From Leptospiraceae bacterium (lineage in GTDB: Bacteria; Spirochaetota; Leptospiria; Leptospirales; Leptonemataceae): DNA of 64,000 bases. Made by a program: the position numbers and the translations under genes. A model generated the notes under the pieces. The model ran no database searches. It had not been told where the DNA came from and was given only the letters and a program-made list of their open reading frames with translations. Positions within the stretch are counted from its first letter, which is position 1. The number at the start of each line of letters is the position of its first letter. Location of the stretch: NCBI GenBank assembly GCA_026418015.1, contig JAOACE010000005.1:1-64000 (forward strand), written 5' to 3'. Below are positions 16,408-26,016 of this stretch, piece by piece.

Positions 16408-18622
16408 GGGCTTTTAGTTTTATTTTTTTTATTAATACAACAATGTTACCTTTTTTGTTATATTGTATTACGTCAAAAGCATTTTTGGTTATAAATATTC
16501 CTCTTCCATGTAAGGATTCAGATAGATAAATTTGATCATTTTTCAAATATTTATCTACGTCGAAACCTTCTCCTTCGTCGGTTATTTTATAGATAATTTC
16601 GTTCAGAGTAAATTTATATTCCACGATGATTTTTTTGTTGGAATAAAAGGGATCTTCTAATCGTTGTTTAATAATATTATGATAAATCCCTTCTTTAAAG
16701 TATTGGGTCTTTTGTTCGTGAGTAATTCCTAAATTTCCATGTTCAATAGCATTGATAAGAATTTCTCGTAATCCTATACGAACCATGCTTAATTCCATTT
16801 CATCGATAAATTCATTGAGTTCTTCTGTTAATTTATAGATAATGTTGTCGATTAGATAAATATCAGTGTTAAACACGAATTTTACGTATTCTTTTTCCAA
16901 AAATTTTAACAGGGGGTTTTTTTGTATTGGGGTAGCTCTAAATAAAAATTCATTTTCTTGTTTTTCGTCTGTCGAAGCAATTTTTTCGATAAAGACATCA
17001 AAGTATTTAAAAGGAATATCTCCAAAGGAAATTAAAGGTAGTTGAATTTTTAGGTTTTTACCTTCTTCGATTGCTTGTAGAATACGAGATCGAAACATTT
17101 CGTTCATTTTACTTCTGTTGGGATCATTAAAAACGATGTCTAATAGATGTTTGTTGATAAATTCATTCTTATCAAGTTTTAGATGAAGATTAAAACTATC
17201 GCTGATATTTGTGATGTTTCCTTCGTGGTTTAATGTGATAAGAATATCCGAAGTATTATTAAACAAAAAGCGATATTTCTCTTCCGAAAGACGTATTTGT
17301 TGATAAGCTTTTTTAATTTGATCTATATTACTTTTTAAACGTTTGTTCAGAGATTCTACTTGGTTTAACAGGCTAATGAGATTATAAACAACGCGTACAG
17401 AAGCACCACCAAGGAATAATAGCATACCATAGTTGCTTAATCCAGGACTTTTAATCTTTTTAATGTTTAAATAAATATCAATCAATGCTAATAAAACAAT
17501 AAAAAAGGCACCAATTAGAAGATTTCCTGGTATTGTATTAACAAAAGTTAAAAATAAACCTTTAATAAAAGAAAATCGTTTTTTATATTCTTTTAAGATT
17601 TCTAAAAAATTAAAGGTGATGATAATCAAAATTAATATTAATAGCAAAGGAGCGCTCAATTGCCAGATTAATAAAACATCATAAAGAGCATTATAGGGCA
17701 ATAAAATTACTGGTAACGTTAATACAATACCATGATAAACACAAAATCGAATCAAGAATTTATTCCATTTATTTTTTGTTGTAAAAATTGAATCAAGGAA
17801 TAAGTTAAAAAAAGGAATGATCAAAAATAAACTAATTAACTCTAATTTAAACAATATATAATAATTATCAATTCTAAAAAGTTCAAAAACAAGAGAAGAA
17901 CGTATAAAAATATAAAAAGAAATTGCTAAAGAAAATAAACTAAAATATAAATAATATTTATCATTAGTTTTTTTTATAAAAAATAATAAATTTAAGATTC
18001 CTATAGAAGTATAAATTGTTATTAAAAAAACCAAAAGATAATTTTTTTTTGCGTCTAATATTTTTGTTAATTCGTCGAAATAATAAGGGCTTCCATAGTA
18101 AAAACCTGTTTCTTTCGATAAGGGATCTCCTTTAATATGAATACATAAAATGTTTATACCTATCTTTAATAAATCTCTTGGAACTGGTACAACAGCATCT
18201 TTTTGGTTGATGACACTTTTTTCTTTAATTTTGTTATCTATCAGGTGGCTATTTATGTAAATTGCCCACGTTTCTCCTATCTCTGCAAAATAGAATCCTG
18301 GAGAGATGATTTTCTCTAAGTCTTCTTGCGCTATGTTTAAATAAATCAAAAAAGTAAAATCTTGTTGAATTTCTTGATTCCATTCTAAGAATCTTCTTTT
18401 GGGAATTTCTAATGGCAACTCTTGTATTTGAACTCTTCTTTCGCTTTGATGTCCATCGACTTTATAATAACCTTTTTCTTTGGTTAATTCTTCGGGAAGG
18501 TTACATTCATCGATAACAAATCCTTTTTTTACGTATACGGGAAGAGTAGTTAAATCTATGGGATAAGAAAATAAAGAAAAATTTATAAAAAAATATATAA
18601 AAATAAATAATTTTTTTATCAT
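16400..18622 (-). CDS. 7TMR-DISM sensor with PAS and RsbW-like HATPase output
   Basis: A 740-aa membrane protein. In order: signal peptide (1-19), periplasmic DISM-type beta-sandwich (about 25-190), seven-helix membrane region (about 195-410), a coiled coil, a PAS domain (about 450-560, LRFN-like NNTSDILITLNHEGNIT), and an HATPase_c_2 domain (about 595-735). The ATP-site motifs are REILINAIEHGN (N-box), DEGEGFD (G1) and GRGIFI (G2). There is no His phosphorylation domain, so the output resembles an anti-sigma factor kinase (RsbW) rather than a histidine kinase. AGGAG precedes the ATG. This architecture is common in Leptospira. Ligand unknown. Confidence 0.87.
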   Translation of the reverse strand: MIKKLFIFIYFFINFSLFSYPIDLTTLPVYVKKGFVIDECNLPEELTKEKGYYKVDGHQSERRVQIQELPLEIPKRRFLEWNQEIQQDFTFLIYLNIAQEDLEKIISPGFYFAEIGETWAIYINSHLIDNKIKEKSVINQKDAVVPVPRDLLKIGINILCIHIKGDPLSKETGFYYGSPYYFDELTKILDAKKNYLLVFLITIYTSIGILNLLFFIKKTNDKYYLYFSLFSLAISFYIFIRSSLVFELFRIDNYYILFKLELISLFLIIPFFNLFLDSIFTTKNKWNKFLIRFCVYHGIVLTLPVILLPYNALYDVLLIWQLSAPLLLILILIIITFNFLEILKEYKKRFSFIKGLFLTFVNTIPGNLLIGAFFIVLLALIDIYLNIKKIKSPGLSNYGMLLFLGGASVRVVYNLISLLNQVESLNKRLKSNIDQIKKAYQQIRLSEEKYRFLFNNTSDILITLNHEGNITNISDSFNLHLKLDKNEFINKHLLDIVFNDPNRSKMNEMFRSRILQAIEEGKNLKIQLPLISFGDIPFKYFDVFIEKIASTDEKQENEFLFRATPIQKNPLLKFLEKEYVKFVFNTDIYLIDNIIYKLTEELNEFIDEMELSMVRIGLREILINAIEHGNLGITHEQKTQYFKEGIYHNIIKQRLEDPFYSNKKIIVEYKFTLNEIIYKITDEGEGFDVDKYLKNDQIYLSESLHGRGIFITKNAFDVIQYNKKGNIVVLIKKIKLKAHE

Positions 18623-18631
18623 AATATTCTC

Positions 18632-19120
18632 CTAATTCTTTCCTAATAAAACACTTGCAAAACATGCAATTCCTTCTTTTTGCCCTATAAATCCCATTTT
18701 TTCTGTTGTAGTTGCTTTAACAGAAACTTGATCTTTGGAAATTTTACATAGTTGTGCTAAGGATTCCTTAATCTGATCGCGATAAAGGTTGATTTTGGGA
18801 ACTTCTGCTACAAGAGTAATATCAATGTTTAAAATATAATAATTTTTGCTTTTCATAATTTCTAAGGCTTTGTTTAATATGACTTTGGAATCGAGGTTTT
18901 TGTTTTTTTGGTCTGTGTCGGGGAAAAAGTAGCCAATATCTGCTTCGCCACATGCACCTAATATAGCATCCGATAATGCATGTAATACAATATCTCCATC
19001 AGAATGTGCTATAATTTTGTAATAAGACCTGATGGTTGTTCCCCCTAATACCATCAAACCTTCTTCATCTAACTTTTCTATTTTATGGAAGTCAATTCCA
19101 TTCCCTATTCGAAGATTCAT
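18632..19120 (-). CDS. ispF: 2-C-methyl-D-erythritol 2,4-cyclodiphosphate synthase IspF
   Basis: IspF closes the cyclic diphosphate in the MEP isoprenoid pathway. The 162-aa protein has all family motifs: GNGIDFHKI with metal-binding Asp and His, HSDGDIVLHALSDAILGA, DIGYFFPDTD, and ATTTEKMGFIGQKEGIA. The trimeric enzyme binds zinc through the Asp and His of the first motif and the His of the second. It lies nine bases upstream of the 7TMR-DISM gene on the same strand, so it may share a transcript. IspD, often fused or adjacent, is not in the window. Confidence 0.96.
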   Translation of the reverse strand: MNLRIGNGIDFHKIEKLDEEGLMVLGGTTIRSYYKIIAHSDGDIVLHALSDAILGACGEADIGYFFPDTDQKNKNLDSKVILNKALEIMKSKNYYILNIDITLVAEVPKINLYRDQIKESLAQLCKISKDQVSVKATTTEKMGFIGQKEGIACFASVLLGKN

Positions 19121-19160
19121 TGAGCGTCAAGTTTAAAAAAAAATCTATCTTTGCAATGAA

Positions 19161-19607
19161 TTATTCATAAGGATTAGGAAAAGAATCTTCTCTTTTTGTG
19201 TTCGAATCGGTATTTTGTTGAATAGGAATTGCAACATTTTCTAAGATTTGATTCCATTCATCCTGTTGAATTGCACTGGTTAAAATCCATAGTAGATGTA
19301 GAGTAAATATAGAAAAAGAATCTAAGATAAGCACAATCAATGAACTATCTTCTCCTTTAAGATTGTTTTGTAGGCGAATTTCGTGTAATTGTTTAGAAAT
19401 TTTATAATCCACATAGATTCCCCAAAGTCCACACGTGATTAGATTGATCAAAAAATCTAACCAAAAAGGATTATTGGTGGGTGTTTTTCCTGTATACAAC
19501 TTCAATTCTTGATAAATTTTATAATACCAATATATTAAATAAAATCCACAGGTAATGATCGTTAATAAAATAACATTAAGGGGAGAACGTTTTTCTATTT
19601 CGTACAT
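19161..19607 (-). CDS. DUF4234-family small membrane protein
   Basis: A 148-aa protein with three predicted transmembrane helices. The paired pattern NVILLTIITCGFYLIYWYYKIYQEL and LINLITCGLWGIYVDYKISKQL is the DUF4234 signature (a C-G-hydrophobic-Y/W-x-Y repeat). The C-terminus is hydrophilic. Function is unknown for the family. It lies between ispF and the HEAT-repeat lipoprotein on the same strand with gaps of 40-50 bases, so cotranscription is possible. Confidence 0.75.
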   Translation of the reverse strand: MYEIEKRSPLNVILLTIITCGFYLIYWYYKIYQELKLYTGKTPTNNPFWLDFLINLITCGLWGIYVDYKISKQLHEIRLQNNLKGEDSSLIVLILDSFSIFTLHLLWILTSAIQQDEWNQILENVAIPIQQNTDSNTKREDSFPNPYE

Positions 19608-19656
19608 AAAATTTATATAATAATGGTAAAAATTAATATTTAGTGGATGGATTCAA

Positions 19657-21249
19657 CTATTTTTTTTGATATTCAATATCGTACCATTGTAGCCATTGAT
19701 TTTTGGAAATATAATCTTTTTTGGTTTTTCTCTGTAAAGCACCGTATAGAATTTTTGCCTTTATGTCTTCTGTGTCGGTTTCTTTTAATATTTCTATAAG
19801 AATATCGATTACGACTGGTTCTGGTCTTTTAGAAAGCACTTCTATTGCAATATGAGATATTTCTCCTTTTTGTTTTGCATATTTTTTTAGGATTTCGATT
19901 GCTTTGGGATCAGAAATCTCGCCAATTGTATTTAGTGCATAAATTTGTGTGGTGGGACTTTGTGCTAATTTTTCGAGTACTGGCAATGCTTCGGAGGATT
20001 TTATATGTCCTAACGCTTCGATGGATAATATAGCTAATTTCCTGTCGTTGCTTTGGGCAGTTTTTAGAAGATAGGGTAATGCTTCTTTTGCTTCTAGTAC
20101 ACCTAAGGACCAAGCTGCACCATAACGACCTTCTCCCTCTTTTTCTTGTAAAACTTGGATTAGAGTGGGAATTACAGATTTGTTTTGCATCCATCCCAAA
20201 GATTGAGCAATGATTTCTCTATCGGGCATTTGGGAATTTAACAATATTTCTTCTATATCTTTGATTGCAGGTTCATATTTTAGTTTTCCTAATAGTAGAG
20301 ATAGAGCCGCAATATTTTTGGGATTTTTTTCTTTAAATTTGTTGTAAGCAGTTATCGGTAAAGAAGGATCGTTTGTTTCTACTAATATATCGACAACCAA
20401 CAACTGGATATCTTTGGCTTCTGATTCAAAAAAAGGAAAAATCGCCTTCGTAATTGCTTTATCTTGGATCTCTTTTAGTGCAATGTATGCATTTTCGCCT
20501 AGTTTATCTGGGTAAGTTTTTAAAAAATTAGCAAGATAAGGAATTGCTCTAATGCTTTTGATTTTTCCTAACGCGAGAATTGCTGCTGCTTTTGTGTTCG
20601 ATGGCTCATTCGATTCTAATAGTTTTAAAAAATAAGACTCTGCTTCTATATAACGAATTCTACCCAATGCCATCGCATAAGTTCTATGTTTATCGGAATC
20701 ACGGTTGTTTAATGCATCACTTAGAATGATTTTACCCATTTCGTTTTTTTGGAAATGGTTTAACGAATCACTACACTTTTCTATTGCTTTTACAACATGT
20801 AATCGTAATGTGAGTTCATCTTTTGCAAGTAAGGGAATCGTTTCTTTTAGTGCATTAAAATCGCAGTAGTTGGATATAGCATCTACTAAAAAAGAAATAT
20901 CTACAACTTCTTTCGAGTTCAGCTGTGGATTTTTTAAAATGGATACAATGATGGGCAATGCTTGTTTATACTGAAATTCTGATAACGTTAATGCTGCAAT
21001 TTGTCTTACAGGGGCAGAAGGATCCTTTTTTAGTAATTCTAGAACTTTGGGACTAAATTCGTACCATTTTTTTTGTTGAATGTATAAAACAGCACTAGAA
21101 CGCACCTGCCAATTGTTGGATTCCAACATAGACTGAATTTCTTCTTTTGTGTATTCTTGATAGATGGGATTAGGTTCGGGCATTTTATCTGGTTTGGGTG
21201 GACCACAAAAACAAAAAAGAAAAAAAATCAGGGGGAGAATCTTTTTCAT
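19657..21249 (-). CDS. HEAT-repeat lipoprotein
   Basis: A 530-aa protein with a lipoprotein signal (MKKILPLIFFLFCFCGPP, lipobox FCFC) and more than ten HEAT/PBS-lyase-type repeats of about 30 residues, recognisable from recurring A-x-x-x-L-G-x-I/L elements such as AAILALGKIKSIRAIPYL, IIAQSLGWMQNKSVIPTL and GAAWSLGVLEAKEALPYL. The superhelix should be a periplasmic or outer-membrane-attached protein-binding scaffold. The start overlaps the stop of the upstream gene (ATGA), so the two are coupled. Partner unknown. Confidence 0.88.
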   Translation of the reverse strand: MKKILPLIFFLFCFCGPPKPDKMPEPNPIYQEYTKEEIQSMLESNNWQVRSSAVLYIQQKKWYEFSPKVLELLKKDPSAPVRQIAALTLSEFQYKQALPIIVSILKNPQLNSKEVVDISFLVDAISNYCDFNALKETIPLLAKDELTLRLHVVKAIEKCSDSLNHFQKNEMGKIILSDALNNRDSDKHRTYAMALGRIRYIEAESYFLKLLESNEPSNTKAAAILALGKIKSIRAIPYLANFLKTYPDKLGENAYIALKEIQDKAITKAIFPFFESEAKDIQLLVVDILVETNDPSLPITAYNKFKEKNPKNIAALSLLLGKLKYEPAIKDIEEILLNSQMPDREIIAQSLGWMQNKSVIPTLIQVLQEKEGEGRYGAAWSLGVLEAKEALPYLLKTAQSNDRKLAILSIEALGHIKSSEALPVLEKLAQSPTTQIYALNTIGEISDPKAIEILKKYAKQKGEISHIAIEVLSKRPEPVVIDILIEILKETDTEDIKAKILYGALQRKTKKDYISKNQWLQWYDIEYQKK

Positions 21250-21911
21250 TTTTTATTTAAAGGTATTTCTTTTAATAATTTATTGTATTCGTTTAATTCT
21301 TTTTTCCATTGTTGTAGATCTTGTTCTGCTAATTCTTTTTGTTGACTATTTAAATTAGCTCCTTCGTTTTCTAACCAATATTCGATTAATTCAATACGAG
21401 ATTGTAGTTCTTTAACCTTGTACTGGAAGTAGGTTCGTTGTTCTTCTGGTTCTGGGTTGATTTCTTTGATTGCTTCTGGACCATTAACTCCCGGTTGTGC
21501 TTCTTTGTTTAATTTGGATTTTATAGAAGCATACTTGGATTCTAGGTAGGTAAATGTTTCTAATTCTTTCTGTCTTTGTTGGAGTTGTTCTTCTGTTAAG
21601 TTTAAATATTTTGTAGGTATGTAGAAATTATTAGGATATTTTCGCGCGAATTCTATCCATTGTTTTTCGATTTCTTCTTTGTTGACTTTTTGAGGATTTT
21701 GTAGATCAGGCCAAAGTTTAAAAACCTCTTCGGGATCTAAATTAGGCTTTGGTGCATCTAAGTATAATTCTTGTTTTTCTTGTTTGTAAGGAGTTTCTTG
21801 TTCGTTTTGAGCAATTTCTTTTTTTTCTGGTTTAAGCAAAAGATATAAAATAAAACTGATAGCAATGATGATAAATAGGGAAACCAAAATCATCGTTTTT
21901 TTGTTGTTCAT
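21246..21911 (-). CDS. Unrecognised single-pass membrane protein with coiled coil
   Basis: I do not recognise this 221-aa family. One N-terminal transmembrane helix (MILVSLFIIIAISFILYLLL) anchors a hydrophilic, Glu- and Lys-rich domain, with a Pro-rich stretch (QELYLDAPKPNLDPEEVFKLWPDL), FARKYPNNFYIPTKY, and a C-terminal helix rich in Gln and Glu that looks like a coiled coil. It is translationally coupled (ATGA overlap) to the HEAT-repeat lipoprotein, so it may be that protein's inner-membrane partner. Located downstream of the terminator of the GDSL hydrolase gene. Confidence 0.78.
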   Translation of the reverse strand: MNNKKTMILVSLFIIIAISFILYLLLKPEKKEIAQNEQETPYKQEKQELYLDAPKPNLDPEEVFKLWPDLQNPQKVNKEEIEKQWIEFARKYPNNFYIPTKYLNLTEEQLQQRQKELETFTYLESKYASIKSKLNKEAQPGVNGPEAIKEINPEPEEQRTYFQYKVKELQSRIELIEYWLENEGANLNSQQKELAEQDLQQWKKELNEYNKLLKEIPLNKK

Positions 21912-21932
21912 AGGCGGATCCTTTAATAGAAT

Positions 21933-21954
21933 AAAAAAATGCCCATAAAGGGCA
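21933..21954 (-). terminator. Intrinsic terminator of the GDSL hydrolase gene
   Basis: Read on the minus strand, TGCCC-TTTAT-GGGCA is followed by a T run (the seven A bases at 21933-21939 on the plus strand). It begins six bases after the stop codon of the hydrolase gene and separates it from the coiled-coil/HEAT pair. Confidence 0.8.
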
Positions 21955-21959
21955 ATTTT

Positions 21960-23228
21960 TTATGTAAATACGTTGATTAACCAAGAAATCGCTTGTCCAA
22001 TAATGTTTTCTGTTAAGAATCGTTTTAAGTCAACGGGATTTCTGTTTAAAGAATCGTAATACCATGCTGCATATTCATCAATTAGAGGTATGTTGAAACG
22101 ATATTTTTGGTTAATCGCTTTTATCAATTCGTTTGCAAGAACTGCATGTCCATATCTATTAGGATGAACACCATCTAAGCCAAATAGACCAGGTTTATTG
22201 GGTAATGGCCAATTTGCACCAGCATTTCCTGGAGACCAACCATTAGGAGCTCTTATAGGACGTCCATTTTCTTTAATGTCGTCAAAGATTAATTCTGCAT
22301 CAGCTAACGCAAAGTTATAAGCAGCTGCTTTATTTCGTATTTCATTATTTACCATTGTTAAGAATTGTTTGATTTGTTGGACTTCGTTTGCATCTAGAAC
22401 TTGATTAGGATTCGATACAGATGTTCGATAAAAAGGCTTAAGTCCAGAATAGTTTGCTCTTCCTTGGGGATCACGATAGGGTTCTAGGTAAGCTATTGCT
22501 GTTACGTTTGGTACTGTAAAAATAATCCCACCTTTTAGAGTGTCGATTCGAGAAAGACGTAGCATTACTTCGTTAAAATCTCTTCTAAAACGTGGTTCGT
22601 CTAAACAATCGAGGCTAGTATGGAGTGCTGTACATAATACATGGTTTTGTCCTAATGCAGCAAATACAAAGCTGGGTTTTATCTTTTCCATAATTTGCAT
22701 TTGTGTTCCTGCTTTTCTTAATCCCAATTGATGAAACTTATCTGGTTTTTGGCAATCCGGAACTTGTACCCAACGATAGGTATAAGTATACCAATTTTTC
22801 CAATACCATTCTTTTACCCATTTGGTTGCTGTAATATCTTCGCATTCTCCACTGGTTTTTAAAGCCGAAGTAAAATTTGCTCCTGTAATACCAGCATGGG
22901 TAGGAACATCATAAGTTTTTTGGTTTCCCCCTATAATAGAAGAAGCAATGCAAAAAACCCCACAATTTCCTTTTAGTACGTCTTCTAGGTTTACATATGG
23001 ACCTTTAAGCTCGTTGTAGGTAACACTGGAATTGGCTTGCTTAACTACTAAAACAGGATATGCCCAATCTTGGGTTTTCTTTTCTACAATTACTCCATAG
23101 AATCCCTGAGAAAGTGAATCTCCCATAACGCCAGGTTTTCGAAACATTTCTGTTAAGTTTTGTGGATATGTGCTAAATGATATTCCCACTAATATAAGGA
23201 ATATCAAAGCTATTTTCTTTGTACGCAT
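21960..23228 (-). CDS. Secreted SGNH/GDSL hydrolase
   Basis: A 422-aa protein with a signal peptide ([21 protein letters not shown]). GDSL block I is [10 protein letters not shown] with the nucleophile Ser, block III is ALGQNHVL (the usual G-x-N-D reads G-x-N-H), and block V is [15 protein letters not shown] with the catalytic Asp-x-x-His. It is therefore a secreted esterase or lipase in the periplasm or outside. An insert with several Cys residues (about 90-160) may be disulfide-bonded. The ORF track begins at GTG 23234; AGGAGG with five-base spacing fixes ATG 23228. A good promoter precedes it and a terminator follows it, so it is monocistronic. Confidence 0.88.
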   Translation of the reverse strand: MRTKKIALIFLILVGISFSTYPQNLTEMFRKPGVMGDSLSQGFYGVIVEKKTQDWAYPVLVVKQANSSVTYNELKGPYVNLEDVLKGNCGVFCIASSIIGGNQKTYDVPTHAGITGANFTSALKTSGECEDITATKWVKEWYWKNWYTYTYRWVQVPDCQKPDKFHQLGLRKAGTQMQIMEKIKPSFVFAALGQNHVLCTALHTSLDCLDEPRFRRDFNEVMLRLSRIDTLKGGIIFTVPNVTAIAYLEPYRDPQGRANYSGLKPFYRTSVSNPNQVLDANEVQQIKQFLTMVNNEIRNKAAAYNFALADAELIFDDIKENGRPIRAPNGWSPGNAGANWPLPNKPGLFGLDGVHPNRYGHAVLANELIKAINQKYRFNIPLIDEYAAWYYDSLNRNPVDLKRFLTENIIGQAISWLINVFT

Positions 23229-23265
23229 GAACACCTCCTTATTCAGGATAATTTAATTAGATATT

Positions 23266-23294
23266 AAATTAATTTACATCCAATTTTTTGTCAA
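23266..23294 (-). promoter_or_regulatory. Sigma-70-type promoter of the GDSL hydrolase gene
   Basis: On the minus strand TTGACA (23294-23289) and TAATTT (23271-23266) are separated by exactly 17 bases. The start site would be near 23259, about 30 bases upstream of the ATG, leaving room for the AGGAGG ribosome binding site. Confidence 0.6.
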
Positions 23295-23611
23295 ATAAAA
23301 AATTGCATTTTAAGTTTTTTATATCAACAATTTTTGTGATTAATTTTTTGTATCACTTGGTTTGATTGATCCATATCTTTTTTATTCTTGGCAAAAAGTG
23401 ATATCATTTTTTTAATAAAAATTTCTCTTAAATAAAAACTCTTTTGAATTATTATCATTATTGCCGATTACCTAGAATTTTATTATAAAATTTTTTGAAT
23501 TAAACCACAATATTGTTAAAATTTATATATAATTTATAAAATAAAATTATTATCTACATTCGATATAAAATAATATTGACTCTTACAGAAACAGGATTTT
23601 TTTCTAAATTG
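23295..23611. other. AT-rich intergenic region between divergent GDSL hydrolase and cysS
   Basis: About 320 bases with no supportable gene. It holds long A and T runs and weak promoter-like hexamers toward cysS, for instance TTGAAT at 23495-23500 with TAAAAT at 23517-23522 (16-base spacer) and TTGACT at 23576-23581. I see no RNA gene, terminator hairpin or repeat here. Confidence 0.5.
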
Positions 23612-25216
23612 ATGAAGGTATTTAACACATTAACGCAAAAGAAAGAGGAATTTATACCTAAGGATCCCGAAAGGGTAAAAATCTATAATTGTGGTCCCAC
23701 TGTTTATAATTTTAATCACATCGGAAATTTTCGATCTTATATGTTTGTAGACATTTTGCGAAGGTATTTAAAATTTCGCGGTTATAAGGTGGATCATACA
23801 TCCAACATTACGGATATAGATGATAAGATTATCCAAAATGCTATCAAAGAAAATAAAACAATCCAAGAATTTACTGAGCCATACATAAAAGCCTTTTTGG
23901 AAGATTTAAAAACCTTAAACATTGAATTTGTGGAACATCGACCCAAAGCAACTGATTATATTCCTCAGATGATAGAGCTAATGGAAGAATTAGAAAAAAA
24001 CGGACATATTTATACCATGGATGGAAATGTTTACTACAAAATACAAACTTTTAAAGACTATGGAAAATTGTCTCATATCGATAAAGCTCAACTAATGGCA
24101 GGAGCATCTCAAAGGTTTGATGTAGATGAATATACAAAAGAAGATATTCGAGACTTTGCTCTATGGAAAAAACCTGCATTAGAAAAAGAACCGCGATGGC
24201 AATCTCCTTATGGCGAAGGAAGGCCTGGTTGGCATATAGAATGCTCTGCAATGATTCGCGGAATCTATGGAAAAGATGGTATAGATATACATGCTGGTGG
24301 TGTGGATTTGATTTTTCCCCATCACGAAAACGAGATTGCACAAAGCGAAGGTGCTTATCCAAACGAAAACTTTGTTCGTTATTGGTTGCATAACGAACAT
24401 TTACTTGTTAACGGAAAAAAGATGTCTAAATCCTTAGGAAATTTTTATACGTTAAGGGATTTAGTCACAAAAGAAGGTGTACAGAAACTCATACAAGAAA
24501 ATCGCGCTCCTGCTTGGTTGTTAGAATACGTAGAAAAAGGCTATATTGCAAAAGCAATTCGATACGTGTTACTTGCAACTCATTATAGACAAAAATTAAA
24601 CTTTACGTTTGAACAAATCGAGCAAGCTCACCATAATATTTCGCGTATTCAGAATACAATTCATAAAATTCTAAAAATCCTAAAAGATGATTACAACGAA
24701 GATTGGACAGAAGAAAAAATCAAAACCTATTACGAAGAACTAAGAAAAAACGATCCTAATCCCATCGGTAAAAAGAACGAACATTTAGTATCTGTGGATT
24801 CACTTGCTTATTCATCTCTGATGAATTTTATAGAAGCGATGGATGACGATTTAAATATATCCAAAGCGATTGCAAGTTTGTTCGATTTAGTACAAAATAT
24901 CAATCAGATTATAAGCGATGTAGAAATTAAAAATGTTCGAAGCGAAAAAATAAAAAAAGATTTATTTGATGCGTTGATTGTGTTGTATGCATTTAACACT
25001 GTTTTGGGGCTATTTGAATTTTCTCAACCTGTGGAAGAAAAAAAACTTCCCGAAGAAAAGATTCAATGGATAGAAAAAAAGATTCTAGAAAGATCCGAAG
25101 CAAGAAAGAATAAAGACTTTAAGAGAGCAGATAAAATAAGAGATGAGCTTTTACAAGAAGGGATTGTTTTAATCGATACACCTTCGGGAACAAAATGGGA
25201 GATAAAAAATTCATGA
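23612..25216 (+). CDS. cysS: Cysteinyl-tRNA synthetase
   Basis: A class I aminoacyl-tRNA synthetase charging tRNA-Cys. The first motif is YNCGPTVYNFNHIGN, with the zinc-binding Cys and the HIGH-like HIGN. Others are TDIDDKII, the zinc/cysteine-site GWHIECSAM, GGVDLIFPHHENEIAQSE, and the KMSKS loop NGKKMSKSLGN. The 534-aa length from ATG 23612 is a little longer than usual because of a C-terminal half with an inserted segment (about 360-410). The ORF track begins at TTG 23576; ATG 23612 gives the family-typical MKVFNTLTQKKEEF start. The stop overlaps the next gene (ATGA). Confidence 0.96.
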   Translation: MKVFNTLTQKKEEFIPKDPERVKIYNCGPTVYNFNHIGNFRSYMFVDILRRYLKFRGYKVDHTSNITDIDDKIIQNAIKENKTIQEFTEPYIKAFLEDLKTLNIEFVEHRPKATDYIPQMIELMEELEKNGHIYTMDGNVYYKIQTFKDYGKLSHIDKAQLMAGASQRFDVDEYTKEDIRDFALWKKPALEKEPRWQSPYGEGRPGWHIECSAMIRGIYGKDGIDIHAGGVDLIFPHHENEIAQSEGAYPNENFVRYWLHNEHLLVNGKKMSKSLGNFYTLRDLVTKEGVQKLIQENRAPAWLLEYVEKGYIAKAIRYVLLATHYRQKLNFTFEQIEQAHHNISRIQNTIHKILKILKDDYNEDWTEEKIKTYYEELRKNDPNPIGKKNEHLVSVDSLAYSSLMNFIEAMDDDLNISKAIASLFDLVQNINQIISDVEIKNVRSEKIKKDLFDALIVLYAFNTVLGLFEFSQPVEEKKLPEEKIQWIEKKILERSEARKNKDFKRADKIRDELLQEGIVLIDTPSGTKWEIKNS

Positions 25217-26010
25217 CAAAACCAAAAATCATCATAGGGAAAAAAGCAGCATTAGAATTTATCAAGTTATATTCGAAAAATCCAGATGAATTTAGAGTAA
25301 ACCATATATATCTAAAAGAAGGATTTTCTAAAAAATTTATTGATGAATTTTGTAAAATTGGTTTAGAAAATAAAATCATTTTTAAACCGAAATCGGAATT
25401 CGATAAAGAATTTTCTTTAAACCATCAAGGAATTATTATAGAGTATTTTCAGAAGAACGAAGCTATCATTACTCTAAAAAATGGTTTAGCGCGTCCACCG
25501 AAAAATATTTCTATCAAGCAAATGTTAAAACACTATCCTGGCATTTATGTGGTTACCGATCGAATTCAAGATCCTCATAATTTAGGAAGCATGATTCGAA
25601 CAGTAGAAGCATTAGGGGGGATGGCTCTTTTCGTTAGTGGTAAAGGTGCATCTCTAAACGAAACAGTTCAAAAAGTGGCAACATCGTCGTTATTATATTT
25701 GCCCGTTGTAGAAATTTCGAACCCATTTACTATTTTAGAAGAAGCAAAAAAATTAGAGTATTGGATTATTGCTACAACAACAAAAAAATCCGAAAAGACG
25801 GTATTGTTAAACGAATTACAAGGATTACCCAAAGAAAATCAAAAATACATCATTCTTGTAGGATCAGAGTCCGATGGATTAAAAAAAGTCTTATTAGACG
25901 AAGCACATTTTTGGTTAGAAATTCCTTTGTTGGGGCAAACAGAATCTTTAAACGTAAACCAAGCTCTATCAATTCTATTATATAAATTTATTGAATATTT
26001 ATATTTATAA
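25213..26010 (+). CDS. rlmB: SpoU/TrmH-family rRNA 2'-O-methyltransferase (RlmB-type)
   Basis: A 265-aa protein with an N-terminal substrate-binding domain (IIIGKKAALEFI...) and a SPOUT trefoil-knot domain. The three SpoU motifs are DRIQDPHNLGSMIRTVEALG, ILVGSESDGLKK and IPLLGQTESLNVNQALSILLY. These proteins methylate a ribose 2'-OH in 23S rRNA; the cysS-rlmB neighbourhood is frequent and supports RlmB over TrmH. The ATG at 25213 overlaps the cysS TGA; the ORF track uses an ATG 18 bases earlier. The exact target nucleotide is inferred from the family. Confidence 0.88.
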   Translation: MTKPKIIIGKKAALEFIKLYSKNPDEFRVNHIYLKEGFSKKFIDEFCKIGLENKIIFKPKSEFDKEFSLNHQGIIIEYFQKNEAIITLKNGLARPPKNISIKQMLKHYPGIYVVTDRIQDPHNLGSMIRTVEALGGMALFVSGKGASLNETVQKVATSSLLYLPVVEISNPFTILEEAKKLEYWIIATTTKKSEKTVLLNELQGLPKENQKYIILVGSESDGLKKVLLDEAHFWLEIPLLGQTESLNVNQALSILLYKFIEYLYL

Positions 26011-26016
26011 AAATTT